Shown here one piece after another: positions 26,860 to 34,757 of a stretch of 64,000 nt of DNA. Origin of the DNA: Bacillota bacterium (GTDB taxonomy: Bacteria; Bacillota; Clostridia; Acetivibrionales; DSM-2933); NCBI GenBank assembly GCA_023430975.1, contig JAEYYB010000024.1, positions 1-64,000 of the forward strand, given 5' to 3'. Under the pieces are notes generated by a model. That model saw nothing but the letters and a program-made list of their open reading frames with translations. It was not told the origin of the DNA and did no database searches. How positions within the stretch are numbered: the stretch's first letter is position 1; each line of letters starts with the position of its first letter. Both the position numbers and the translations under genes were made by a program.

Positions 26860-27408
26860 ATGAGTTTAAATTCTCAACCATATGCAGAAAACGGTGTTTT
26901 AATTTCCGACTATTCCTTGAGTGTTGGGGACGAGGTAACAATAACTTACGAAGGAATATTGGTAAAAAGCGGTGCAGATCAGATTTTCTTGCATTTTGGG
27001 TATGGTAAAGAGTGGTTGAATAAAGACTTTATACCAATGGAAAATGAGAATGGCATTTTTAAAGGTACATTCAAAATAGCACTTCCAGACGATCTGAATA
27101 TTTCATTTAAAGACAGTGCAGACAACTGGGACAACAACTCATCAATGAATTACTCTTTTGTGTTTACAACAAAATCAAAAGCTGAGAAAAAGTCCACGGT
27201 TAAAGCTACTGCTAAAAAAGAAGATGAACCAAAAGAAGTAAAAAAGACAGCAAAAGCCGCTTCTGAAAAGAAAAGTTCAACTAAGTCGAAGAGTCAATCA
27301 ACTGATGAAATAAAGGAGACAAAGGCAGCTTCAACTGCAAAAAAAGCTCCTAAATCAACAGCAAAAGCTCCTGCTAAATCAGCTTCAAAAACGGCAAAAG
27401 ATAAATAA
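26860..27408 (+). CDS. CBM25/53-like domain fused to a histone-H1-like Lys/Ala tail
   Basis: 182 residues from the ATG at 26860, with GAGGTGAT 7 bases upstream; the ATG at 26812 has no site. Residues 1-105 form a beta-sandwich (VGDEVTITYEGILVKSGADQ, FLHFGYGKEWLN, FKDSADNWDNNSSMNYSF) like the starch-binding CBM25/53 fold. The last 75 residues are almost wholly Lys, Ala, Ser and Thr (KKAPKSTAKAPAKSASK), basic and disordered. No signal peptide, so the protein is cytoplasmic and may bind storage polysaccharide and nucleic acid or another anionic polymer. Function is not established. Confidence 0.75.
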   Translation: MSLNSQPYAENGVLISDYSLSVGDEVTITYEGILVKSGADQIFLHFGYGKEWLNKDFIPMENENGIFKGTFKIALPDDLNISFKDSADNWDNNSSMNYSFVFTTKSKAEKKSTVKATAKKEDEPKEVKKTAKAASEKKSSTKSKSQSTDEIKETKAASTAKKAPKSTAKAPAKSASKTAKDK

Positions 27409-27449
27409 GTTAAGGTATGATTTTGAAGTTTATAAACCATAGAAATGAT

Positions 27450-27540
27450 AAAACACTTTATACTAAAGAAACAGTTGGCGAATGGCTATTATTTGGACAT
27501 TTCGAAAGCTGATACTGAAGGTATAAAGTGTTTTTTATTT
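27450..27540 (+). terminator. Long hairpin terminator
   Basis: AAAACACTTTATAC at 27450 pairs with GTATAAAGTGTTTTTTATTT at 27521-27540; a weaker inner dyad lies between. It ends the CBM-tail transcript. Confidence 0.7.
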
Positions 27541-27650
27541 ATATCTAAAAATTATGTGTGTTTTACACCTTTTTGAAAAGTATAATTATTGTCATTTTTT
27601 CAACTTGTGAATATTATGATATGAGAAAGATTGATTAGGAAGTGGAAAAA

Positions 27651-28946
27651 TTGACAATATATGTTGTGCAGCCTGGAGATTCCTTATGGTCCATATCGAG
27701 AAGATTTGGAGTTAGCATGGATTCTATTAGTTCTGTTAATAAATTATATGAAGTTCCTGCTCTTGTAATAGGCCAGGCACTGGTTATTCCAACGACAGAA
27801 ACAGTATATACAGTAAGACCTGGTGATAGTCTTTGGTCTATCGCAAACAGATATGGAATCAGATATGAAGCATTGGCACAGTATAACGGTATATCATACC
27901 CCTATGTGCTTCAAGTGGGAAGGACATTAAGAATACCGGAACTAAGAAAAAATTACGGTTATATAGAAGTTAATGCCTATATTGAGCCTTCTACAGCCCA
28001 AAGAGAGACTGAAATTGTAAATGAGGTAGGCAAATATCTCACCTATATTACTCCTTTTAGTTATATGGTAAACAGTGATGGTACAATTAAGGATATAAAC
28101 GATACGGCCATTAGGAATACAGCAGCAAATTACAAAGTTGCCCCTCTTATGGCAATAACAAATTTCAGTGATGGTAATTTCAGCAGTGAAATTGCTCACT
28201 CAATATTGGCAGATGATGCTGTTTCCCAAAAGCTGTTGGATAATGTAATAGATATAATGAGAAGGAAACGCTTCTATGGGTTGAACGTAGATTTTGAAAG
28301 AATTTTTCCTGCAGATAGGCAATTGTACAATAATTTTTTGAGAAAAGCTGCAGATAGGTTGCATAGAAACAATTACATTCTTACAACTGCACTTGCACCA
28401 AAGACTTCAGCAGAGCAGGTAGGGCAATGGTATGAGGCACATGATTATCCAGCCCATGGAGAAATAGCGGATTTTGTTATAATAATGACATATGAGTGGG
28501 GATGGTCAGGAGGACCTCCTTTACCGGTAGCACCAATAAATTCTGTAAGAAGGGTGCTGGATTATGCAGTTTCTGTAATTCCTAGAAAGAAAATAATGAT
28601 GGGTATGCCTTTATATGGTTATGACTGGAAGCTTCCATTTGTACCGGGAGGTCCATTTGCAAAGCGAGTAAGTCCGCAGGAAGCTTTAAGTATTGCATCC
28701 AGATATGGTTCGATAATAAAATATGATAGAGATGCCCAGTCACCATTCTTCAATTATTATGACAGAGACGGAAAAGCACATGTAGTCTGGTTTGAGGATG
28801 CAAGAAGCGTAAGGGCTAAATTTCTGACAGTAGTTGAGTATGGACTAAGAGGAGTAAGTTACTGGGTACTAGGTGAGTCATTCCCTCAAAACTGGCAGGT
28901 ATTAGACAATATGTTCAATATAGTTAAAGTGCTGAGGAATAGCTAG
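27651..28946 (+). CDS. LysM-GH18 cell-wall/spore-cortex hydrolase (YaaH/SleL-like)
   Basis: 431 residues from a TTG at 27651, chosen because AGGAAGTGG is well spaced from it; the GTG at 27642 is too close to that site. Two LysM modules (VVQPGDSLWSISRRFGV and TVRPGDSLWSIANRYGI) bind peptidoglycan. A GH18 barrel follows, with the active-site strand FYGLNVDFERI (the Glu is the proton donor), MTYEWGWSGGPP, MMGMPLYGYDW and a terminal Trp strand GVSYWVLGE. YaaH/SleL enzymes act on the spore cortex during germination. No signal peptide is seen, as in that family. Confidence 0.9.
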   Translation: MTIYVVQPGDSLWSISRRFGVSMDSISSVNKLYEVPALVIGQALVIPTTETVYTVRPGDSLWSIANRYGIRYEALAQYNGISYPYVLQVGRTLRIPELRKNYGYIEVNAYIEPSTAQRETEIVNEVGKYLTYITPFSYMVNSDGTIKDINDTAIRNTAANYKVAPLMAITNFSDGNFSSEIAHSILADDAVSQKLLDNVIDIMRRKRFYGLNVDFERIFPADRQLYNNFLRKAADRLHRNNYILTTALAPKTSAEQVGQWYEAHDYPAHGEIADFVIIMTYEWGWSGGPPLPVAPINSVRRVLDYAVSVIPRKKIMMGMPLYGYDWKLPFVPGGPFAKRVSPQEALSIASRYGSIIKYDRDAQSPFFNYYDRDGKAHVVWFEDARSVRAKFLTVVEYGLRGVSYWVLGESFPQNWQVLDNMFNIVKVLRNS

Positions 28947-28957
28947 AATATTGCTTA

Positions 28958-29023
28958 TATGAAGAATGTGATTAATCTTGCATTTGGCATATAGGTAAAT
29001 GCGAGATTAATCACTTTTCATAG
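28958..29023. repeat. R1 element, internally deleted copy g
   Basis: GTGATTAATCTTGCATTT pairs with AAATGCGAGATTAATCAC around GGCATATAGGT. The ends match full R1 copies but the 40-bp core is missing. It also forms a strong hairpin followed by TTTTC and may end the LysM-GH18 transcript. Confidence 0.7.
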
Positions 29024-29050
29024 GCTCAATAATGGCTAAGAAAAACAAAC

Positions 29051-29105
29051 AATTCTCATCGTTCAAAACCCCGTTAAATCGTCGGGATTTTGTCCTTGAG
29101 AATAG
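29051..29105. other. Nested hairpin of unknown role
   Basis: ATTCTCA (start) pairs with TGAGAAT (end); inside, CAAAACCCCG pairs with CGGGATTTTG with one bulge. The structure lies 50 bp before a membrane peptidase gene. It shares no clear sequence with R1 or R2. Confidence 0.45.
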
Positions 29106-29152
29106 GTCGCTATTTCTAAGGCATTACTTAATGAGGATAAAAGGAAGGATAT

Positions 29153-29947
29153 ATGGGGATACAATTTATAATTAACATTGCCTTGTCATTAGCTATGATT
29201 ATAGTTGGAAACAAGGTTTCGAAAAAGACAACGGACAAGAAAGTTAAAATTCTAATATGGACAATATTTTTTCTAATGAGTTTACCATCTCTGGTTATTC
29301 TAATATTACCGGTATTTTATACACCTGCATGGATGATTGAACTTAAAGCATTAAAGGGAATAGAGCTATTAACAGTTTTTGTAGGGCTATTTACCGGCTT
29401 TGCAATTAAGGAAACAAACAAAAAGAATAATGTTATATGGAATAAATATAAAAAGTACTTTTACATGATAAGTATATTAATACTGATACCCCAGTATATT
29501 AACTATTTTCCTGTGATGGTCCATTACAATAGCTTTAAAGATGAGTGGAGAGACGGAGTTTGCATGCAATCTGAAGATTTCACTTGTGCTCCGTCATGTA
29601 TGGCTACAGTACATAACTTCTTTGGACAAAAAAAGACAGAAGCCGAGATGGCAAAATTACTATATACCAGCAGATCTGGTACAAGCTTTTCCCAAATCGT
29701 AAGATATGCAAGGGGAAATGGGGTGGGAGTCAGCTGCAAGGTATCTAAAGAGTTGAAAGGCATTAGTGCTCCGGCTATTCTTGAGGTTGAAGTTTCAGGT
29801 ATTGGACATGTAGTTGTTTTCTTGGGTATGGATGGAGAAAAATATATTATTGGCGATCCGCTTGTAGGCAGGGTTGAGATTTCGAAGGATCAATTACAAA
29901 ATGCTTATAAATTTAGGGGATTACTTCTGGAATTTACACATGATTAA
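29153..29947 (+). CDS. Membrane-anchored C39-like cysteine peptidase
   Basis: 264 residues. Four TM segments (about 4-20, 30-53, 61-82, 98-117) precede a C39-type papain-like domain. The likely catalytic residues are Cys in FTCAPSCMATVHNFFG, His in GIGHVVVFLGMDG and Asp in IIGDPLVGRVEIS. C39 domains usually process double-glycine leaders of bacteriocins within ABC exporters; here the peptidase is fused to a small membrane anchor without an ATPase, and no bacteriocin precursor is visible nearby. RBS AAGGAAGG. It could cut a peptide signal or a wall protein. Confidence 0.8.
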   Translation: MGIQFIINIALSLAMIIVGNKVSKKTTDKKVKILIWTIFFLMSLPSLVILILPVFYTPAWMIELKALKGIELLTVFVGLFTGFAIKETNKKNNVIWNKYKKYFYMISILILIPQYINYFPVMVHYNSFKDEWRDGVCMQSEDFTCAPSCMATVHNFFGQKKTEAEMAKLLYTSRSGTSFSQIVRYARGNGVGVSCKVSKELKGISAPAILEVEVSGIGHVVVFLGMDGEKYIIGDPLVGRVEISKDQLQNAYKFRGLLLEFTHD

Positions 29948-30048
29948 AGTCTTAACTTTTATTATATGAGAAGTAGATTAAAACGGAACTTTTAATATGA
30001 TTTAAAGACTATTTGAAAGTTAAATAGTAATTATGACTAAATGTACAA

Positions 30049-30077
30049 TTGAAAAAACTATAAGAAAGTGGTACAAT
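30049..30077 (+). promoter_or_regulatory. Orphan sigma-A-like promoter
   Basis: TTGAAA, 17-bp spacer, TACAAT. No start codon with a ribosome site follows closely. Confidence 0.35.
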
Positions 30078-30285
30078 AATTATAGAGTGGAAATTAATTC
30101 ATTATTTTAAACCCTGCAAATTAGATAGGATTGACTGATTTTACAAAGCTTTCAAATACTACTTTTCTTATAACTCGTGGGGTTCGCATTTTACTTCTTC
30201 AATTTTATTCCCATTTCAATAAACTAGTTTGTCACATATCTATTAGTGTTTATAGTTGAAAAATAAAAATCATATTATTAACTAA

Positions 30286-30382
30286 ATGAAAAGTGAATAA
30301 TCTTTTACATTTGTCTATCGCAAATCCCGTAAAAGCGTTCGTTATTTGCTCTGACAAATGTAAGATCATTAACGCTTTTCAT
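30286..30382. repeat. R1 palindromic element, inverted copy d
   Basis: Bounded by ATGAAAAGTG and CGCTTTTCAT; it carries the R1 core in reverse (TTTGTCTATCGCAAATCCCGT...GTTATTTGCTC), so its orientation is opposite to copies a-c. Confidence 0.75.
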
Positions 30383-30514
30383 ATAAATGCTTTATTTTAA
30401 TTATTATTTGAGGATGTTATGTACTTAAGTATTTGTTGATTTTTGCTCATTTTTAAGAAAATTATGGCGTATTTTTCACCAACGGATTGGATTTGCTGTA
30501 AGGAGGCAGGCTTT

Positions 30515-30625
30515 ATGTTTGGATTTAGAAGAATCATTTATCATAGAACTATTGCACTTATATTCGGAGTAATGCTTATACTTTCTACATATTTTATAAT
30601 TACAATAGCTAACATTCACAGCTGA
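30515..30625 (+). CDS. 36-residue single-pass membrane protein
   Basis: The ATG at 30515 follows AAGGAGG with an 8-base gap, the best ribosome site in the neighbourhood. The product starts MFGFRRIIYHRT and continues with one hydrophobic helix (IALIFGVMLILSTYFIITIA), basic on the N side. It ends 70 bp before a terminator. Too small for family assignment; such peptides often modulate a membrane complex. The upstream in-frame extension has no ribosome site. Confidence 0.6.
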   Translation: MFGFRRIIYHRTIALIFGVMLILSTYFIITIANIHS

Positions 30626-30694
30626 TGGGGATATTTATTGAACTTATATCCTTTGCTGATTAATGGGAAACGATAGTTTAATCGTATCATATTT

Positions 30695-30732
30695 ACACTT
30701 TAAGATTAAAAGGCTTAAAGTGTTTTTTATTT
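30695..30732 (+). terminator. Terminator after the 36-residue gene
   Basis: ACACTTTAAG and CTTAAAGTGT form a 10-bp stem around ATTAAAAGG, followed by TTTTTATTT. Confidence 0.75.
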
Positions 30733-30869
30733 CTAAGATTTACCTTGTGGTTTTGTTCTTTTTTCTTCTTTTTAGATATAATTTCTTGACATAGTATTTT
30801 ATGATTTATATAATAATAATTTAGAATTAAACTGGGTTAATTGGTTATCCTATGTTGTGGGGGAAAAAT

Positions 30870-31577
30870 ATGAGCAACGAGCTAAACCAAGACAAGATAA
30901 AGGATGTAAGGTTTTATATACCCGAAGCTTTCAGGTTTTATAGTATAAAGAATGAGTATTTAACACCCATTTTATTTGTTTTAACCTTAATAGTTTTATT
31001 TGGCTTCGAATATATTCCTTTTCCTGAAGTTCTAAATTATTACAAAGGTGTTTTTACATTCATAAGATTGATTATAGCAAATTTATGCTATTTAATTTAT
31101 TTATCAGCATATATCAAGGACTTAAAAGGGGAAAAATACTCATTAAAAGAAATGATGATTCCTGGCTGGAAAAAGTTTATCGGGTTATTTGCTGCATCAA
31201 TTATAAATATTGTTTTATTTGTTGCTTCCATTACTATATATCTTCTTCTGCCGGCAGTATTGATTTATCTAACTGTTATATTTTGTCCTTGCTATATATC
31301 GGATAAAAACAGCAGTTTATATGAATCGATAATTGCCAGTAAAAATGTTACAATAGGCTATAAAATGAGATTATTAAGCCTAATAGCCAAATTTTTATTT
31401 CCTGTAACAGTTCTTTTGCTTCTAACTCTGATGGTAGCAGGTTCATCAAGCAAGGTGCTAATTTTTCCATTTGTTTTATCATTTGCGTATTCTGTTTCCA
31501 TGTTTATGTTTCATAGAATAATAGCATTACTCTATTATGGGTTTGAGCTGGATGTAAAGAAGGAAGATTCATTCTAA
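30870..31577 (+). CDS. Unknown multi-pass membrane protein
   Basis: 235 residues from the ATG at 30870, which has GTGGGGG 8 bases upstream. It has about six TM segments (around 30-48, 58-80, 104-128, 130-150, 175-196, 200-222) and a cytoplasmic N-terminus (NELNQDKIKDVRFYIPEAF). The pattern resembles small clostridial DUF-type membrane proteins with a glycerophosphoryl-diester-like membrane domain, but I cannot name the family. It ends 56 bp before tRNA-Val. Confidence 0.75.
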   Translation: MSNELNQDKIKDVRFYIPEAFRFYSIKNEYLTPILFVLTLIVLFGFEYIPFPEVLNYYKGVFTFIRLIIANLCYLIYLSAYIKDLKGEKYSLKEMMIPGWKKFIGLFAASIINIVLFVASITIYLLLPAVLIYLTVIFCPCYISDKNSSLYESIIASKNVTIGYKMRLLSLIAKFLFPVTVLLLLTLMVAGSSSKVLIFPFVLSFAYSVSMFMFHRIIALLYYGFELDVKKEDSF

Positions 31578-31592
31578 GTAGAAAAATTTATC

Positions 31593-31620
31593 TTGACAAA
31601 GATTTAAAGGTATATATAAT
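31593..31620 (+). promoter_or_regulatory. Promoter of tRNA-Val
   Basis: TTGACA (31593-31598), 16-bp spacer, TATAAT (31615-31620), 13 bp before the tRNA. Confidence 0.8.
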
Positions 31621-31633
31621 AGTAAATGTATCT

Positions 31634-31707
31634 GGTCGCTTAGCTCAGCTGGTTAGAGTACTTGCTTGACATGCAAGGGGTCACTGGTTCGATTCCAGTA
31701 GTGACCA
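31634..31707 (+). tRNA. tRNA-Val(GAC)
   Basis: Acceptor GGTCGCT pairs with AGTGACC (one G-T); the anticodon arm is CTTGC-TTGACAT-GCAAG with anticodon GAC; the T arm is ACTGG-TTCGATT-CCAGT. CCA is not encoded. The 3' part, from the anticodon stem onward, is the 51-bp core duplicated at 58930, so the prophage integrated here and restored the gene. Confidence 0.95.
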
Positions 31708-31714
31708 TCGTAGT
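31664..31714 (+). mobile_element. attL of the prophage (51-bp core in tRNA-Val)
   Basis: Identical over 51 bp to 58930-58980; identity stops sharply on both sides. It spans the anticodon loop to 7 bases past the tRNA end. Confidence 0.93.
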
Positions 31715-31724
31715 TTAAATGTGA

Positions 31725-31763
31725 AAGTCCTTGAAATCAAACGGTTTCGAGGATTTTTTCTTT
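31725..31763 (+). terminator. Terminator inside attL flank, after tRNA-Val
   Basis: TCCTTGAAA and TTTCGAGGA form a stem around TCAAACGG, followed by TTTTTCTTTT. It is phage-derived sequence that ends the tRNA transcript. Confidence 0.65.
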
Positions 31764-31845
31764 TGTCAAATCAAGTACTCTTTTTACTGTTTTTGGTGTT
31801 TCTTCACGTTTAATATCGTATAATTTTATCTAAAATCATTCATTT

Positions 31846-31934
31846 TGGTGTAAACTGTGGTGTAAAATTTTTAGGCTTGTGATACCACTGTATCAACGCT
31901 TTAGACAATTTATATAGCTGTATTTTGGTGTAAA
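31846..31934 (+). other. Candidate integrase arm-type sites (left)
   Basis: TGGTGTAAA occurs at 31846-31854, 31858-31866 and 31926-31934 in the same orientation. One more copy lies at 58861-58869 near attR. This distribution fits arm-type binding sites of a lambda-family integrase. Confidence 0.45.
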
Positions 31935-33064
31935 TTTATATTGTTTAAAACTTGGATTGCATCAACGGTATTTTCTTGTGTTAAGTGTACATACGTGTTT
32001 AAAGTCACTTCAATTTTACTATGACCTAAAAGCTGGCTTACAATTTTTACTGGAACTTTTTCTTCAAATAATCTTGTTGCGAAGCTATGCCTTAACACAT
32101 GAATTCCTGATTTGCATATTTTGGCCTTTGTACAAATATTATTCATGGCCCGCCTAAAGTTTTTAGGGTAGATATGGGTTCCTGCACTGGAACAAAATAC
32201 GATATTGTTATCATTAAACCCTTTTTGCAAACGCTTCTTTTTTAACTCTTTTAAAAGATTAATACACCGATCGGTTAATGGTATTATTCTATTTGCTGAT
32301 TGAGTCTTAGGAGTATTCTGTACTTCAAGTTTTAGCTTTTTTGTTTTATTGTCCTTAACAGATATAAGTGTTTTGTGTACCTTTACCTGACACTTTTTGA
32401 AGTCTATATCATCCCAGCTTAATGCTAATAATTCCCCGCACCGCAATCCGGTATCAAGACAGAATATAAAAGCTTCACCAAAATTATGATTTATAGCAAT
32501 GCTTTCAAATCTTAGTTGTTCTTCCCTGGAAAATGCAATAACCTCTTTAGCTTTAGATCGAGGGAGTTGCAAACCCTCACATGGGTTATGAACAATCATT
32601 TTGTTTGTTATTGCAGACTTAAAGGCTGGATTCAGTATATTCTTGACCTTTTGTAATGTCGAAGTAGCGTAACCGTCACCGAAATTGTAAAGTTTATTTA
32701 TGAAAGCTTGAATATGAATAGGTTTTAACTCTTTGAGCTTATTATCGCCAATTTGAGGAATTATAATGGTATCAATAATAATTTTATACAGTTCTTTAGT
32801 TTGAGGCTTTATTGTGCTAATTTTGTAGGTATTAAACCACTGTACAAGCCATTGCTTCAATAACATTCTTGATGGTTCTATAAAGGTATCGTTGTATAGC
32901 TCAGCCTGTAATTTTATTACCTTTTCCTTCACCTCTTCTTTTGTCAGTCCATACACGGTTTTTCTTATGATCTTACCGCTCAAATCCCTACCAAGGGTTA
33001 TTCTGCCCATAAATCGTTGTGATGCTTTATGATATGTTATTGAACATAAATTATCATTTTTCAT
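31910..33064 (-). CDS. int: Phage integrase, tyrosine recombinase
   Basis: 384 residues. The N-terminal AP2-like arm-binding domain (QRFMGRITLGRDLSGKIIRKT) and SAM-like core-binding domain (about 60-150) precede the catalytic domain with Arg in TGLRCGELLAL, His-x-x-Arg in HVLRHSFATRLF, a late His in LLGHSKIEVTLNTY and the nucleophile Tyr in the same stretch. It directs integration into the tRNA-Val site next to it and, with Xis, excision. It starts 17 bp after xis, so the two are co-transcribed from the motif at 33333. Confidence 0.95.
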   Translation of the reverse strand: MKNDNLCSITYHKASQRFMGRITLGRDLSGKIIRKTVYGLTKEEVKEKVIKLQAELYNDTFIEPSRMLLKQWLVQWFNTYKISTIKPQTKELYKIIIDTIIIPQIGDNKLKELKPIHIQAFINKLYNFGDGYATSTLQKVKNILNPAFKSAITNKMIVHNPCEGLQLPRSKAKEVIAFSREEQLRFESIAINHNFGEAFIFCLDTGLRCGELLALSWDDIDFKKCQVKVHKTLISVKDNKTKKLKLEVQNTPKTQSANRIIPLTDRCINLLKELKKKRLQKGFNDNNIVFCSSAGTHIYPKNFRRAMNNICTKAKICKSGIHVLRHSFATRLFEEKVPVKIVSQLLGHSKIEVTLNTYVHLTQENTVDAIQVLNNINLHQNTAI

Positions 33065-33081
33065 ATTATTTCACGCTCCTA

Positions 33082-33315
33082 TTAAATTAAGGGGTTGTCA
33101 GCCCATTTTACAAAAGCATTTTTTGATATAACCATTCTTTTTCCTAACCTTATCGAAGGAAAATTTTCAGAATGGAATAAATCATATGCTTTATTTAAGC
33201 CGATGCCCATTATGCGTGAAATATCGCTTACTGTAAGAAATAAAGGCAAATCCTCTATACTTTTTAAGTTTTCAATGTCCAACTCATTTTCATTATAACA
33301 CGAATTTTTATTCAT
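33082..33315 (-). CDS. xis: Excisionase-like helix-turn-helix protein
   Basis: 77 residues. The C-terminal half is a winged-helix/HTH_17 domain: LTVSDISRIMGIGLNKAYDLFHSENFPSI followed by GKRMVISKNAFVKWAD, the usual form of Gram-positive phage excisionases. GAGGTGATT lies 7 bases before the ATG. The candidate phage promoter at 33333-33365 ends 17 bases upstream of the start. Confidence 0.85.
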   Translation of the reverse strand: MNKNSCYNENELDIENLKSIEDLPLFLTVSDISRIMGIGLNKAYDLFHSENFPSIRLGKRMVISKNAFVKWADNPLI

Positions 33316-33332
33316 TTACAATCACCTCGTAA

Positions 33333-33365
33333 TTACATACGACAGCGGGTTTTGATAGTAAACTA
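33333..33365 (-). promoter_or_regulatory. Phage promoter motif, copy C (xis-int)
   Basis: On the minus strand: TAGTTTACT, 14 nt, TCGTATGTAA; that is -35 TTTACT and -10 TATGTA with 17-nt spacing. A start about 7 nt downstream would leave a leader of some 12 nt starting at the Shine-Dalgarno sequence. Confidence 0.65.
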
Positions 33366-33392
33366 AAAAGGGATGGATTATTTATCCACCCC

Positions 33393-33761
33393 TTAAAATA
33401 CTCTATCAAGAAAGAAATTTACTATAAAATCACATTCCTCATTTTCTTTAACACTCTTGATTTTGGTCATTAGTTCATGGTCCGTATCATCATCAAAGCA
33501 GTATATGAACTGTAGAAAGCAATCCCCGTTTGTAAATCGTACTACATTTATATTACCAAGAATAAAATCGAACCATGATTCGCTTTCAATTTCCCCGACC
33601 GGGCATTCGAGTAAATAATCATACTTTTGAGATAAAATTATATCTGCAAAATCATCATTTGATAATTCGTAATAATTGCAGGCTATATCAATAGTTCCAA
33701 ATCGTAAATTATAATGTTTCTTTTCAGCCTCAATACTGTTATCTCTTAGTTTTAAATTCAT
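33393..33761 (-). CDS. Unknown phage protein (122 aa)
   Basis: Starts at 33761 with GGAGGG upstream. An acidic, soluble, mostly beta protein (LRFGTIDIACNYYEL, GNINVVRFTNGDCFLQFIYCFDDDTD). No motif recognised. It follows the antirepressor gene by 13 bp and is probably co-transcribed with it. A role in lysogeny control is possible by position only. Confidence 0.7.
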   Translation of the reverse strand: MNLKLRDNSIEAEKKHYNLRFGTIDIACNYYELSNDDFADIILSQKYDYLLECPVGEIESESWFDFILGNINVVRFTNGDCFLQFIYCFDDDTDHELMTKIKSVKENEECDFIVNFFLDRVF

Positions 33762-33774
33762 TTTTAACCCTCCA

Positions 33775-34539
33775 TTACACACAATGTTTTATATACATTT
33801 CTTTTACAATTGTTGTAAAAATCTCTTTTAGGTGTTTATCACCCTCTATAACGTCTAATTTAGTGATTTTGTTGATTTCTGTTTTAGATTTACCTTGACT
33901 AAATAATCTATAATGTGCATTGTCTAACCTTTTTGAGAGGTTACATCCCGCCTTTGTTTCCAATTGCTTATATAAGTCATTTCTGACTTGCTTATGATCT
34001 CCTGTGGTTTTATCCACTAATTTATTTATCTTTGCTGTTATGTCTTTTCTCCAGTTATCGGTTGGCATACTAACGGCATCCATTATGCTATCTATTGTAG
34101 TTGATACCTCAGCTAATTGTTGCTGTTGCTGTTTCTGTTGTAGTTCTATTTCCTTTAGTTTCCTGTTGTGATCTACTAGTAACTGGGATTGTTTCAGAAT
34201 TAATTCTGCTTCGCTCATTGGCTGTAATTCTTGTTTTAGTCTCTTTTCACATTCCAAAAAATATAATCTTGCTTGCTTTCCCTTTTCAGTTCTTTGAATC
34301 ATTGCTATTTCTTTTGCCATTTCTAATGTTAGCTGGTGATTTTGGAGTTCTTGTCTTGCTTGGGTGTTAAAAGTTTTACACCCAGCAAAGTCTATCCCTT
34401 CTGCAAATCCATATTGTAACATTCTTTCAAACCACGAAGAATATCTTTCTGTTACCTCTAAAAAGTTGTGTAAGTCTCTACCTAATACTGTAGGTCTTTC
34501 GTTGTTATTGAAGTTGATTGTTATTAGTCCATTACTCAT
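33775..34539 (-). CDS. AntA/AntB-type phage antirepressor
   Basis: 254 residues from the ATG at 34539 (GCGAGGAT upstream). Residues 1-100 form an AntA/AntB domain: RPTVLGRDLHNFLEVTERYSSWFERMLQYGFAEG and EMAKEIAMIQRTEKGKQAR. A Gln-rich coiled coil (about 110-165) leads to an ORF6C-like C-terminal domain (VRNDLYKQLETKAGCNLSKRLDNAHYRLF). Antirepressors bind a phage repressor to trigger induction. No cognate repressor was recognised in this prophage. Confidence 0.88.
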   Translation of the reverse strand: MSNGLITINFNNNERPTVLGRDLHNFLEVTERYSSWFERMLQYGFAEGIDFAGCKTFNTQARQELQNHQLTLEMAKEIAMIQRTEKGKQARLYFLECEKRLKQELQPMSEAELILKQSQLLVDHNRKLKEIELQQKQQQQQLAEVSTTIDSIMDAVSMPTDNWRKDITAKINKLVDKTTGDHKQVRNDLYKQLETKAGCNLSKRLDNAHYRLFSQGKSKTEINKITKLDVIEGDKHLKEIFTTIVKEMYIKHCV

Positions 34540-34677
34540 TTTTTTATCCTCGCAAAATATAAATTCATCCGCCACCATGGACGGTATGTAATACTTTCTT
34601 TCAAAAAAAGGAATCTATAGTCTTTATGTAGGCCCACCGAAGTGGGCGAATGAATTTTTTATTTTGGAGGTACATAC

Positions 34678-34710
34678 TTATATACGATAAGAAGTCTAAA
34701 TAGTAAACTA
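34678..34710 (-). promoter_or_regulatory. Phage promoter motif, copy D (antirepressor)
   Basis: TAGTTTACT, 14 nt, TCGTATATAA on the minus strand; same spacing as the other copies. It lies 138 bp before the antirepressor start. The leader holds a hairpin GCCCAC-TTCG-GTGGGC (about 34631-34648), a possible control point. Confidence 0.6.
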
Positions 34711-34757
34711 AATGAATATCATTCACTAAGCTGACACCTAAAGTATGTGAGGAGCCA

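Larger units (their letters stand above)
29948..30514. other. 567-bp intergenic region with an orphan promoter and an R1 copy
   Basis: No convincing gene. It holds TTGAAA-N17-TACAAT at 30049-30077 with no reading frame behind it for 400 bp, and R1 copy d at 30286-30382. A short non-coding transcript from the orphan promoter is possible but unproven. Confidence 0.5.
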
